A DNA stretch of 16,731 nucleotides from Tulasnella sp. 424. Its lineage: Eukaryota > Basidiomycota > Agaricomycetes > Cantharellales > Tulasnellaceae. This document shows positions 1-8,749 of the stretch, one piece after another (positions within the stretch are counted from its first letter, which is position 1; every line of letters starts with the position of its first letter). A model generated the notes under the pieces. The model saw only the letters and a program-made list of their open reading frames with translations, did not search any database and was not told the DNA's origin. The translations under genes were made by a program, and so were the position numbers. The stretch lies in the NCBI GenBank assembly GCA_019633425.1, contig WSUB01000358.1, positions 435 through 17,165 on the forward strand, given 5' to 3'.

Positions 1-897
1 TCCTTCTCCCCCAATGGCAAGATCCTTGCTTCTGGATCTTGGGACAAGACAATTCAACTGTGGGATGCTGAGACTGGGGCACCAATTGGAGAGCCCTTCA
101 GAGGCCATGATCAGGCTGTCTGGAGCATCTCCTTCTCCCCCAATGGCAAGATCCTTGCTTCTGGATCTGACAACAAGACAATTCAACTGTGGGATGCTGA
201 GACTGGGGCACCAATTGGAGAGCCCCTCAGAGGCCATAATCATGCTGTCCTGAGCATCTCCTTCTCCCCCAATGGCAAGATCCTTGCTTCTGGATCTTGG
301 GACAACACAATTCGACTGTGGGATGCTGAGACTGGAGCACCAATTGGAGAGCCTCTCAGAGGCCATGATCAGGCTGTCTGGAGCATCTCGTTCTCCCCCA
401 ATGGCAAGATCCTTGCTTCTGGGTCTGAGGACAAGACAATTCTACTGTGGGATGCTGAGACTGGGGCACCAATTGGAGAGCCCCTCAGAGGCCATGATTG
501 GGCTGTCCTGAGCATCTCCTTCTCCCCCAATGGCAAGATCCTTGCTTCTGGATCCAAGGACAACACAATTCGACTGTGGGATGCTGAGACTGGGGCACCA
601 ATTGGAGAGCCCCTCAGAGGCCATGATCAGGCTGTCTGGAGCATCTCATTCTCCCCCAATGGCAAGATCCTTGCTTCTGGATCTGACGACAAGACAATTC
701 GACTGTGGGATGCTGAGACTGGGGCACCAAGAGAGCCCCTCAGAGGCCATGATCAAGCTGTCAAGAGCATCTCGTTCTCCCCCAATGGCAAGATCCTTGC
801 TTCTGGATCTTGGGACAAGACAATTCAACTGTGGGATGCTGAGACTGGGGCAGCAATTGGAGAGCCCCTCAGAGGTCGTGATGAAGTCCAGAGCATC
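1..897 (+). repeat. Seven tandem 129/126-bp WD40-coding repeats
   Basis: Units start at 1, 130, 259, 388, 517, 646 and 772, with a degenerate eighth from 898. Units are 129 bp except the sixth and seventh, which are 126 bp. They are nearly identical even at silent positions, which points to recent unequal exchange or gene conversion. Differences are concentrated in a few codons. Confidence 0.95.
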
Positions 898-1338
898 TCC
901 TTCTCTTCAGATGGCAGATTTATCATGTCCCAACCTGTGCATGAAGTAATTCAAGCATGGGATGTTGAGACCAGAGCTGAACTCACAAAACCTCTAGAAC
1001 CTTTTCAAGACTTCCCTCATTTCACTGCTGCTCCCCAAAATCCCAAGCATCCTGAAGGTTTTTCTAGGTTCTCTGAATCCCCCATCTTTCCAAAATTGGA
1101 TGGCCCAGCACTGCCCACAGAACATTGTACTTATCAGCGTTTCTTACCAACCTCCATCTCAGTCTCTCTCCAGTCAGACGGACAGTGGGTGACATTTTTG
1201 TCCAGGAGACTCTTTTGGTTTCCTCAACAATACTGGGGTGATATATCTCCCATAGTCTTGCTTTCACATGGTACACTTGTCTTTGCTTCTGGTAGCTGGG
1301 TGTTCTTCTCCAGTGTCTCCACTGCTCTAAACTTGTAG
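1..1338 (+). CDS. C-terminal WD40 repeat domain of a probable fungal STAND/NLR receptor (5' end outside window)
   Basis: The frame is open from base 1 to a TAG at 1336-1338 (445 residues), so the gene starts before the window. It holds seven 43-residue WD40 repeats (SFSPNGKILASGS... then LWDAETGAP... then EPLRGHD) and an eighth degenerate one starting at residue 300. The last ~115 residues are not repeats and end in a hydrophobic stretch with a WVFFSS-like tail. WD40 repeats fold into a beta-propeller; in fungal NLRs such as Podospora HET-D/HET-E they sit C-terminal to a NACHT ATPase and act as the recognition part. The near-identity of the repeats is typical of that class. The NACHT and effector domains are not visible, so the NLR assignment is inferred from repeat style alone; a plain WD40 protein is the alternative. 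Repeat 6 lacks one codon in the API GEP stretch and repeat 7 lacks one before its final SI, both in frame. Confidence 0.88.
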   Translation, partial: SFSPNGKILASGSWDKTIQLWDAETGAPIGEPFRGHDQAVWSISFSPNGKILASGSDNKTIQLWDAETGAPIGEPLRGHNHAVLSISFSPNGKILASGSWDNTIRLWDAETGAPIGEPLRGHDQAVWSISFSPNGKILASGSEDKTILLWDAETGAPIGEPLRGHDWAVLSISFSPNGKILASGSKDNTIRLWDAETGAPIGEPLRGHDQAVWSISFSPNGKILASGSDDKTIRLWDAETGAPREPLRGHDQAVKSISFSPNGKILASGSWDKTIQLWDAETGAAIGEPLRGRDEVQSISFSSDGRFIMSQPVHEVIQAWDVETRAELTKPLEPFQDFPHFTAAPQNPKHPEGFSRFSESPIFPKLDGPALPTEHCTYQRFLPTSISVSLQSDGQWVTFLSRRLFWFPQQYWGDISPIVLLSHGTLVFASGSWVFFSSVSTALNL

Positions 1339-1521
1339 TAGTAGGTTTCTTAATATTTATATGGCTAAGTCACCCTGAGGAAGGTGATACTAGCAATGGC
1401 CTTGGCCAAAATATATCTTTGCAATATGTTAGCAGCTAAGAGTTAGTTTCATCTTGGAAAGCCATACATCAGGAAAACATGTTTTGCTTGTATACACGAG
1501 ATGTAGCTACAGCGATCTACT

Positions 1522-2298
1522 TGTTATGGACCGTGGGATACGCGCCTGCACGGACGCCCCACCTCTGAATGTAATTGTAGATTAGCTCCCCACTCGATTC
1601 GTTTTAGGAAATAAATTGTATATTTCTTTCGCTTTTGTCCCTACGAATAATAGCCGAGAAAGTCTGAGACAACAGGCTTAAGAAATAAGAGAATTACCTA
1701 ATTTAGTAAGTTTTGGGAATTCGGATCGACATCCTCAAATTCCCGACTATCCGCTGAGCTAGGAAGCCTTTCTAGCTCGACGAATAGTCTTAGGATACCG
1801 ATTCGCCAACGATACATGCATCAGAATGCGTGGAATCCCTCCGGGGGCAGGCCCAATACCTGGCTGGGCAATTAAGCGCCCAGGCCAAACACTGGCTACT
1901 GACCGACCCCTCAGAGCTTCCCGACCCTCCGGAACATCGTAAAACTACGTAGAATAGTCCAGAATGTTTGTAGCTAGATAATAAATACGGCTGTTGTGCT
2001 ATCTTATTGCAACATCCCTATCTTACCCTGAATTTACCAAACCTTGCCTGTGTGCCTCAAGTCCGCTTTTCCAGCGTGAAACTAGGAAAACCTACCGTTA
2101 GACTTGCGGGATAAAAGTCACCTACTGTTAGATCCATCGGGATAAAGGACTCTGGTGTCGTTAGCGCCAAGATACTCTTAGCAAAACTCATCGTCGCCGT
2201 CCTAGATGTCACTGACACTATGTGGCCTCTAGCAAGCCCAGATCACGACCTATTCCTGCGCGGTCTAGCCCGTTCTACTCGTATAGTTAATAGCTACC
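1522..2298 (+). mobile_element. LTR A: LTR-like direct repeat, copy 1
   Basis: The unit begins TGTTATGGACCGTGGGAT and its whole length is matched, at roughly 75-90% identity by eye, by a second copy beginning at 3053 and ending at 14495 (LTR B) once that copy's insertions are removed. Copy 2 ends TAGCTACA, giving TG...CA ends; copy 1 has TAGCTACC. An AATAAATA TATA-like box lies near 1980, in a place that fits the U3/R region. The sequence just after the 3' end (TTTTGTACTATTAACGCC; TTTTGTATTATCAGCGCC in copy 2) could be a primer-binding site. Start and homology are clear; the 3' boundary and the name LTR are inferred. A shorter LTR ending at TTGCAACA (about 2014) is the alternative. Confidence 0.65.
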
Positions 2299-2318
2299 TT
2301 TTGTACTATTAACGCCAC

Positions 2319-2582
2319 ATGTATTTACTAAATCCGTCTCCCTTTCGCCCAAACCCGGAATTCTTTTCGCCCTACTCAGAATTCCCTTACGCTAAAAGTA
2401 CCGTTAGAAAGCTCTCAACGAGACGATTCCAACGGTACCAAAATCCTTACGTAATTCAAACTCCTTCGGTGTCAACAGATGTCACCAAAGAATCCAAACC
2501 GGCACCTATTCCATATTTGGCAGAAAGAGCCCGGCCCACCGATACTAGCTATTGCTGTAGGCCTCGGAACGTCTCCGGATAA
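2319..2582 (+). pseudogene. Gag-like ORF remnant in the LTR element
   Basis: An 87-codon frame encodes a proline- and arginine-rich peptide with the segments SPYSEFPYAK, KLSTRRFQRYQNPYV and PYLAERARP. The same reading frame is kept in the second copy (14538-14767) with about 8 changes in 76 residues, so the frame was once under some constraint. Another frame (2479-2781) reads LPERLARLQRIIRIPGTAGT and may be the continuation after a frameshift. Position just after a possible primer-binding site suggests the start of gag, but I recognise no gag family motif. Confidence 0.4.
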
Positions 2583-2880
2583 CATTCCACGTGCACGAAT
2601 ACACCTTCCAGAACGCTTAGCGCGTCTCCAAAGGATAATCCGAATCCCGGGTACAGCTGGTACAGCCTTAAAGCGGTATTCTGCCAATAGCTCGCCCAAA
2701 TCTTGGAATTCCGCTACGCTAAGACCACGTACAAAAAGCTACAATTTAGCTCTATCTAACGGTGTTATCAGTGAGCCATAATTCTCTCTTTTGGACTTCC
2801 CAAACTGAGAAAGTAGAATCCAAACATCCGGATCCCACACCTGACAGCTTCCTTTGCGCAGCTGTTGGAAGCCCCCACCC

Positions 2881-2928
2881 GTAGATAAAAATAGAATAAA
2901 AATATTCTATTAGTCGTACCCTATCTAC
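2881..2928. repeat. Nested inverted repeat
   Basis: Outer arms GTAGATA (2881-2887) and TATCTAC (2922-2928) enclose inner arms ATAGAATA (2891-2898) and TATTCTAT (2903-2910) around AAAA. All arms are perfect. It could form a hairpin in an AT-rich stretch inside the LTR element; the function is unknown. Confidence 0.7.
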
Positions 2929-2930
2929 AT

Positions 2931-2994
2931 ACTAATTAAGTAATTAGTTGGGATCCAATAATTAGTTACCTCCGTCTAATTAGTATTCCATGCA
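2931..2994. repeat. Three 18-bp-spaced TAATTAGT motifs plus an inverted copy
   Basis: TAATTAGT occurs at 2941-2948, 2959-2966 and 2977-2984, each exactly 18 bp after the previous one, while the intervening bases differ. An inverted copy ACTAATTA at 2931-2938 forms a palindrome with the first. The even spacing suggests protein-binding sites or a decayed 18-bp tandem repeat. Confidence 0.65.
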
Positions 2995-3052
2995 GCGATT
3001 CCAAGTTCTCACGCCTTGCGCATGCGGCCAACATACCGGTGCTTAACACTAC

Positions 3053-3232
3053 TGTTATGGACCGTGGGATCCGCGCCCATGCGGATGCCCCATCATTGAA
3101 TGTACCAGTAGCTAGCCTCCCCACCCTATCTTTTAGGAAATAAATGTCTCCTTTCTTTTTCTTTTGTTTCTAGGAATAATACTACAGAAATTCCGGAGTA
3201 AATAGCTTAAGAGATGATGAAATTGTTAAGCG
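3053..3232 (+). mobile_element. LTR B fragment 1
   Basis: It begins TGTTATGGACCGTGGGATCC and matches 1522 to about 1700 in LTR A, including TTTTAGGAAATAAAT. It ends at TTAAGCG, where the 1368-bp element is inserted. Confidence 0.75.
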
Positions 3233-4113
3233 CCGGTAGGCTGGAGGCGCGCACGAACCGTGAGAAACGGGAGTTGCTGCGCGGGAGACGTATTAGGATT
3301 AAGGTAAAGCAAGAATGACTAATTACTTAGCTAAAACCGTAGCTAGAGCCTTGTAACTATTCGTAGATAAATGGAATGAGTTTGGTGGGGTTTCGATAAA
3401 GGGAGACGGACAAGGATCTTCCGGTATTGAGCGGGTGAGGGAATATCTGCCAGATATGGCAGTGAAGAGCGATGAGGAAGCCTTAACAGGTATTCCGGCG
3501 TTCCGAAGCTCGGAATATATTCGCACAGGCTATTCGCATAAGCCGGATAGTTTTTCGGGCTTGATCCCTGAGGAGAAAGGTCTCGGCGTATGACCGGAAG
3601 CGGCAGCGCGGCTTGCCGGATTTAAGTGCCGGTCGGACTTTCACGGAAATAGTCCGCGGAAGGCTTAGTAAACCGAATTACGTTAAGCAAATACCACCGT
3701 CGTGCTCGCGTAAACGAGGGCTTTCGAAAGGTATCGAAATCGTAAGGGGTTTCCTAAAAAAAGAGGTTCGCTAATTTGGGAATTAAGCAATAAGGGCTTG
3801 GCTGAAGCGATTACCTTTAAAGGGAATCGTTTATTTGCCTAACTACCATAATACAAAATGTGGCTACGAGTAGTACAAATACAACGGTGCAGAAACCGTA
3901 CGATTTGATGAGGTCTCGGGCTCGCTAGAGGCCGAAGAGTGTCGGGAACGTCTAGGACGACACCGACGCTAATATCAAGATTATGCTCGCACTGAATACG
4001 CGAGAACCTTTAGTCCGAAAGGTTAGAACGGTAGGTAGTCGTTTATCACGCGGGACTTAGCGGGATTGGGCTTCGCTGAGCAATAGAGTTAAGAGGGGGG
4101 GGGTAAAAGGGTT

Positions 4114-4137
4114 GTTCTGCCTCAGGAGAGGCAGAAC
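4114..4137. repeat. Perfect 10-bp hairpin
   Basis: GTTCTGCCTC (4114-4123), loop AGGA, GAGGCAGAAC (4128-4137). It lies ten bases after the G9 run at 4095-4103. It could be a structured 3' end of one subunit of the 1368-bp insertion. Confidence 0.75.
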
Positions 4138-4205
4138 CCGTATTTATTAACTAGGTAAGAATATACTAGATTATTCTACACTATTCTTCGTCGTTCTATC
4201 CCTTT

Positions 4206-4238
4206 CCTGAGCCTTCCATACGCAGAGGAAGGCTCGGG
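4206..4238. repeat. 12-bp hairpin with one G-T pair
   Basis: CCTGAGCCTTCC (4206-4217) pairs with GGAAGGCTCGGG (4227-4238) around a 9-nt loop. It is the second hairpin within 130 bp inside the same unidentified insertion. Confidence 0.65.
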
Positions 4239-4600
4239 CAGCATGCCGATGGTCTGCACGAGACCTGGGCGCTTAATTGCCTGTTTAGGGAATTAAGTGG
4301 CTCCGAGCTCTTTGTTTTGTGCTGCGGCACGTTGCAAAGCGGTCGGCAAGTCGCCCGAAGTGTTTCGTCGAGCTTACCAAGCTTAGAACGACGATTTCGG
4401 CGATGGAAAAGGGAGAGAGTTTGACGTCGTTCCGGTTTCTCAAATAAGCGGTCCGGAAAAGGTAATTTCTCTTATTTACTTAGTTTTGCTTTCGGAGATT
4501 CGCGGTTATGACTTGTAGAGGCGAAACGTAAAGTAAATAGAGTTTATTAAAGGAAATAAAACGGAAATGATTATTTAATTGAATATTCGAGGGGGGGGGA

Positions 4601-4907
4601 TTAAGCGTCAACACGAATCCACGGTTCCCTAACAGAAATTACCTTTTCTGGCCATTTTTGGGAAACCGGATCGACAATCTTGAATCTCTGACTATCCGCC
4701 GAAGTAGAAAGCATTCCCACTTCAGCGAATAGCCTTAGAATATCGATTTGCCGAGGATGCACATGTTAGAACATGTCGCAACCCTCCGGGGGAGGGCCCG
4801 GTACCTGGCTGGGCAATTAAGCACCCAGACTGTGTGCCGGCCACTGGCCGATCCCCCGGAGCCGCCCCGACTCCCCAGAGTAACGTAGAACTAGCTAGAA
4901 CTCTGTA
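4601..4907 (+). mobile_element. LTR B fragment 2
   Basis: It matches about 1710-1950 of LTR A, for example GGATCGACA..., CTCCGGGGG and ACCTGGCTGGGCAATTAAGC. It ends in GTA (4905-4907), the target-site duplication of the CACTA element. Confidence 0.8.
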
Positions 4908-5262
4908 CACTGAGTCGACCCAGGGTCCTGAAAATCACTGTTATTTCAGACCCACGGTGTTCGGGATTTCAGCCGCTTTGAGGATGAGTTTTCGCGTCGG
5001 GGATGATTTTCATACTACGTGTATTCAGTAAACGTCGATAATATTTCAGTATGTTTTTCGGGATCGATTTCAGGTTGCTTCGGAGTGAAAAACAGTAGAC
5101 CTTTCTGCTTTTCACTTCTGAAATGGCGCAAAACCATTGCGTGTGTGCTGAAATCCATATCCAGTGAGGGTAAAAACCAAATCAAGCGTATATATGAAAT
5201 CTAGACAAAATGGAGTGAAATACAACAGGCATTATACGACACGTGTACTGGGTGAGGAAACG
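4908..5262. repeat. Left subterminal region of the CACTA element with seven TTTCAG/CTGAAA motifs
   Basis: Motif copies start at 4928, 4944, 4967, 5044, 5068, 5118 and 5148, in both orientations; six extend to ATTTCAG/CTGAAAT. CACTA elements carry such arrays of short repeats as binding sites for their own DNA-binding protein. The right end has six more copies. No gene is seen here other than the 3' flank of the minus-strand coiled-coil gene. Confidence 0.8.
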
Positions 5263-6964
5263 CTACTCGTCGCCGCACCCGTCCGACGATGGACCGTCCT
5301 CTCCGTCCCCCATCATCACATCCCCATCCTCTTCACTGCTCCCTTCGTCTCCATCTCCGCCACTATCGCTGCCTCCGGTCTCGTCGTCGTCGTCGACAGA
5401 CTTCTCGCCGCTTTCGCCCTCCTCCTCCTCTTCATCGCCATCGTCGTCGTTACCACGTCCCTTTGGTTCTCCTGCGTCCATAGAGTTTTTTCCGCTGCCA
5501 TTGGGATGCTTTGAAGCTTTAACAGTGCCGGTTTGACGCTTGCTCATGGTAGATGAAGAGCTTCCTGGTTCTGGTGCCGCCGATGTCGAAGAATCGCTGC
5601 TCCCTTCCTTGGAACTGGCTGGGGTTGATTTCTTCTTAGTCGATTTCTTCTTTTTTGACAAGTCCGGTGGCGGAAGGTCGACCTCGTCGTCTTTCTTTTT
5701 CGCTCTCTTGGCTCTTCGTTTTGCAACGCCGCTCTCTGGAATGTCGATGTTGGCGAAGTAGCTTCGGTTGTTGCGAAGATACATTTGAGATAGTTTGGCG
5801 GTAGCCCAGTTTAGACGGAATCTGCGAAGGAAGGGCTCTTTCTCGGCAGCCTGTCATAGTCGAGGATCAGAAACCAGTGAGGAGTGGGGGGTAATGAACG
5901 AAGTCCAACGTACCGCACGGAAGAGATCGCCAATGACGATAGGATCTTGATTCTTCCAGGACTGTTCAAAGTTAAGCACACGTCGGGATAGATCCCGAAC
6001 TGTTCTCTGAGTCAAACAAGGTAGGAGAGTCTCAGGTGAGGAGGCATTTGACGCGGATCTCTAAAACACTGACCTGGATTCTTAAATAGGTGTTAGAGTC
6101 CTTCTCAAGACCCATTTCCTTTCGTAGGTTATATTTGGCAGCCTTGGGCTCGCTGATAACCTGGTCTATCTTGGAGTCGGCGGCGGTGGAGGCCAGTCGT
6201 GTAGCTCTGTGATCAAGACGTATGTTAGTCCGTTGAAGCCGTTCAACGGCCCGTCGCTGGCTAGCATTTTCCGCTAGCAAAATAGAACAGAAGGATAAAA
6301 GACGATTATTAGCAATATAACTGTAATTGAAATACAATACTGACCTTCGAGCTCCTTGATACGTTGCTCGAGAGCTGTAGAATGACGAGGGAGATATGAG
6401 AAACGATAACCATAAGCTTAGGATCTAGCTCGTTTATTGCCTACCTTCCTGGTCTGCCGCACTTAGCTGTTGTTCGCGACGCTCTGCTGCGGTGGTTTTC
6501 TTTGACTTGCTGGTTGTGGTCGCTGGAATGGGTGGTACATTTTCCTTAGCTGCTTGACCGCCGAGACCGTTTGTGGTTCCTTTCTTCTTAGTGCTTTTCT
6601 TTACACTGGCGGTGGTAACGGAATCGGCCTGAGCTTTGAAGCCTTTGGAATTCTTTGTTTTGAGCTTCTTGGTCGCCGGCTGCGCTTCGGGTATGACTTC
6701 AGGTTCGGGTGCGTAGTCGGAGGATTGGTTGTCGACTTCCTTTGCTGGCCTCTTGCGCGAAGTTGGCTCGGGTTGGGGTTTGCCTGCCGGGTGCTCGCCT
6801 TTACCAGTTTTCTTGGTCGTCGATCTCTTTGGACGGTTATTCTGCGGTTGGGGTAAAGCAGGGGGGTCGATGGTGTCAGGGATAGCGTTGGCATCGCCCT
6901 TGTCCTTGGCGGTTGCCTGGGAAGTGGAGGGAGTAGTGTCGGCCTTCTTTCTGGTTGTTGGCAT
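5263..6964 (-). CDS. CACTA accessory protein with coiled coil and basic/acidic segments (476 aa, five exons)
   Basis: Proposed exons on the minus strand are 6964-6445, 6374-6345, 6273-6074, 6006-5914 and 5850-5263, with GT-AG introns of 70, 71, 67 and 63 bp; the total is 1431 nt, in frame. The N-terminal ~170 residues are rich in K, P, T and S (start MPTTRKK). Residues ~160-215 form a likely coiled coil: the 30-nt exon 2 encodes exactly ALEQRIKELE and exon 3 continues AENASQRRAVERLQRTNIRL. Residues ~251-322 are a non-repetitive segment (FEQSWKNQDPIVIGDLFRA, FLRRFRLNWATAKLSQMYLR) that looks like the folded core. Residues ~325-355 are very basic (KKKK, likely nuclear), and the last ~60 are D/E-rich. 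I recognise no family. Its place inside a CACTA element suggests a DNA-binding partner of the transposase, comparable in role to TNPA, but no homology is claimed. A captured host gene is the alternative. Confidence 0.72.
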
Positions 6965-7077
6965 GGTGGATATTGGTGTGTCGTGATGGTGAGTCTGCTT
7001 TTCGAATTCGAAGTGAGAGAGAGTCTGAGTGTCAAATATGCGAACGAGAACGATTCAGTACATGCATCTGGATCGAT

Positions 7078-7419
7078 TTAAGTACTTATTCCTCGCAAAA
7101 ACAAACAGTATCTCCTCTCCAACCAAGCGGCACAGATGATTCTTGTTTGACGGTTTGACTGGCTGTTGAGGAAGGAAGCTACAAGTTGAAGCCGACGGTG
7201 AGCCCCTCCTTTCGTTTCAACCTCGACTGGTTGGCCCAATGTTTGGGACGACCGCAAGAGAGCGGTCCTATCTGACGATTGTCGCTCCTTACTGGATATT
7301 TAGGCATTTTGTAAAATAGATAGAGATGTTGGTGTTGAGGGCGATGTTGCCTTGGATTGAGGTGGGGAGGATAGGGGTATTCCTGGGAATTCAATGTTGG
7401 CTTTCGACTTGGGCATCAT
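7078..7419 (-). pseudogene. Possible small broken gene between the two minus-strand CACTA genes
   Basis: From ATG-ATG at 7419 a 39-codon frame (MMPKSKANIEFPGIPLSS...) stops at TAA (7302-7300). The same frame then stays open for another 73 codons to a TAA at 7080-7078, reading SSKERQSSDRTALLRSSQ, GQPVEVETKGG and LVASFLNSQS. The composition resembles coding sequence, and there is no GT-AG intron around the TAA. It may be a decayed gene, an unrecognised exon of a neighbour, or chance; it partly overlaps the upstream region of the coiled-coil gene. Otherwise nothing is seen in the 553 bp between the two genes. Confidence 0.25.
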
Positions 7420-7517
7420 CGGCGATAGACTGTGGTTCTGGCAAAGCAAAGACGTTTGTATACACGTTTAGAAGATAAAATAGATGTCGAATTTAAGTTC
7501 TAGTTAAGTAAAACGAG

Positions 7518-8749
7518 CTAGTTTATAAGGGTTGCATCGGTGTCATGCCCTCGACTTGAATCGTCTGGCTCATCGGGAACGTTGGGTCGATCCCAAGGAA
7601 ATAAAGGGCCGCGGGGAGGTGTGTCCAAGATAGGGTGACGCGATCTTAAAATCGAATTCCTAGGTAGCATGTGCTACATTCAGTAAACGTTATCAGGTGA
7701 AGCTGTGCTAACCCAGACTTACCTTAGTTGTTCCGCAAGACTACGCTGAACGCCGTCGAGATAGGTACCACCTTGGATCTCTTCAGCAGAGTCCCAGAGC
7801 TCTCCGAAGAGGGTCCAAGAATACTCTTGGTTCCACTCTGTGAAGCTCAGCTTGAGATAGGAGCCGGTATTGAATTCGTCCAGAGCAAACCGGATCTGGT
7901 ACAGAGGGCTTAAGTCAGGAGAGCGTATTCGAAGCCAGAGTCCTATTGCGACAATGTACCAGCCCGCAGACAAAGATAATTACCGCCTTCGGCATCTTTG
8001 GGTAGAAGTAAGTCGGGGAGAGGCAAATATCTCCTTTAGAATCGAAAGTTAACATGCGGCAAATTATCATTCCTATCGCGGGATGACAAAATGGCCCATC
8101 TTCCGCCTTTTAGAAGGTTAGTAAACTGAGGAGAGCAAGCATAAATTAAAGGCACGCACCGAGATAGTACCTTCAGCCAAATTGGGACTTGGGTTGCTGC
8201 AGAGAAAGCTGATATCGTCCTCGGGGTAGGTACGAGTTAACGGATCGAAGTCGGCAATGGCGAGGAGCCTCGCGACTCCTTTGCCACGTTTGATAAGTGA
8301 ACCGAGATATGAAATCGCCTATAGCGGCAAGTTGAAGAGAGTGAGCCTAGATAATTAAAGCATGTTGTACGTTGGATACTTACATAGGCGATATCGTGTG
8401 CCGTGATTTGAGGCAGTTGAGGCGGACCGTCGTAAGGAAGAAGATCAAGGGTAATTGACCAAAGATACTTGATGGACCTCTTTGCCACTTTTCGTGACAT
8501 GAGTGGGCTACGAGAGAGAGCGAATGACCCAAATTGTATGGCGACCAGCTCGCGGTACTGCAATTCCAAAGGAAAGTCTACCATGTGGTGCGATAAATCG
8601 TAGGCTTGACGTGGTTCGGGAAGGCTGTCGAGTGCTTAAGTGTGTTGGGGGACGTTGATATCAGTACCAAAACAGGGCAGTGTAAATGGCATACCATGGT
8701 TGTTTTCACCGTCGACGTTTGCCATAGCGGTAACTGGGTGCTGGCTCAT
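7518..8749 (-). CDS. Uncharacterised CACTA passenger/accessory protein (300 aa, six exons)
   Basis: Proposed exons on the minus strand are 8749-8695, 8634-8384, 8318-8160, 8106-7984, 7895-7723 and 7659-7518, with GT-AG introns of 60, 65, 53, 88 and 63 bp. They sum to 903 nt with every junction in phase and no stop, which is strong evidence for a real gene. The start MSQHPVTAMANVDG is chosen because the in-frame TAA upstream of exon 2 requires splicing to exon 1. Recognisable stretches are PEPRQAYDLSHHMVDFPLEL, AISYLGSLIKRGKGVARLL, FDPLTRTYPEDDISFLCSN, GDICLSPTYFYPKMPKA and FTEWNQEYSWTLFGELWD; the tail is polar and P/D-rich. There is no signal peptide or membrane span. I know no family for it. 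It is divergent from the transposase across 538 bp, so the two may be co-expressed. The acceptor of intron 4 (7896) was chosen to keep the frame. Confidence 0.68.

Larger units (their letters stand above)
2299..3052 (+). mobile_element. Short degenerate internal region of the LTR element
   Basis: This lies between LTR A and LTR B. The first ~255 bp recur at 14496-14767, which supports membership of the same element. It is far too short for a full gag-pol, and no reverse transcriptase, protease or integrase motif is visible, so it is a non-autonomous or decayed element. No purine-rich polypurine tract is seen just before LTR B at 3053, which weakens the LTR interpretation somewhat. The distal part is AT-rich and contains inverted and direct repeats listed separately. 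Confidence 0.5.
3233..4600. mobile_element. Unidentified 1368-bp insertion in LTR B
   Basis: The segment is absent from LTR A and is flanked by TTAAGCG at 3226-3232 and 4601-4607, read here as a 7-bp target-site duplication. There are no terminal inverted repeats. It contains two runs of nine G (4095-4103 and 4591-4599), the second at its very right end next to the duplication, and two strong hairpins just after the first run. No convincing gene is visible; the longest frame is a 67-codon minus-strand one at 3323-3526 without recognised motifs. A variable-length duplication with a homopolymer tail would suit a truncated retroposed element, but G tails are unusual, so the class is left open. 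The exact left edge is less certain than for the other insertions because LTR A and B differ near it. Confidence 0.55.

Noticed and set aside
1..897. Regular direct repeats that could be taken for a CRISPR array or minisatellite
   Set aside because: Each unit is a whole number of codons and encodes a WD40 motif in one open frame; repeats are 126-129 bp with no unique spacers.
14..949. Short frames beginning MARSLLLDL on the + strand and complementary ones on the minus strand within the WD40 region
   Set aside because: They are other frames of the WD40 repeats; only the frame starting at base 1 gives the recognised motif through to 1338.
3323..3526. 67-codon minus-strand frame in the unidentified insertion
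   Set aside because: GTG start, no motif, no extension by splicing found; not supported as a gene.
5164..5536. Plus-strand serine/leucine-rich frames opposite the coiled-coil gene
   Set aside because: They mirror the acidic low-complexity tail (GAC/GAG repeats) of the minus-strand exon.
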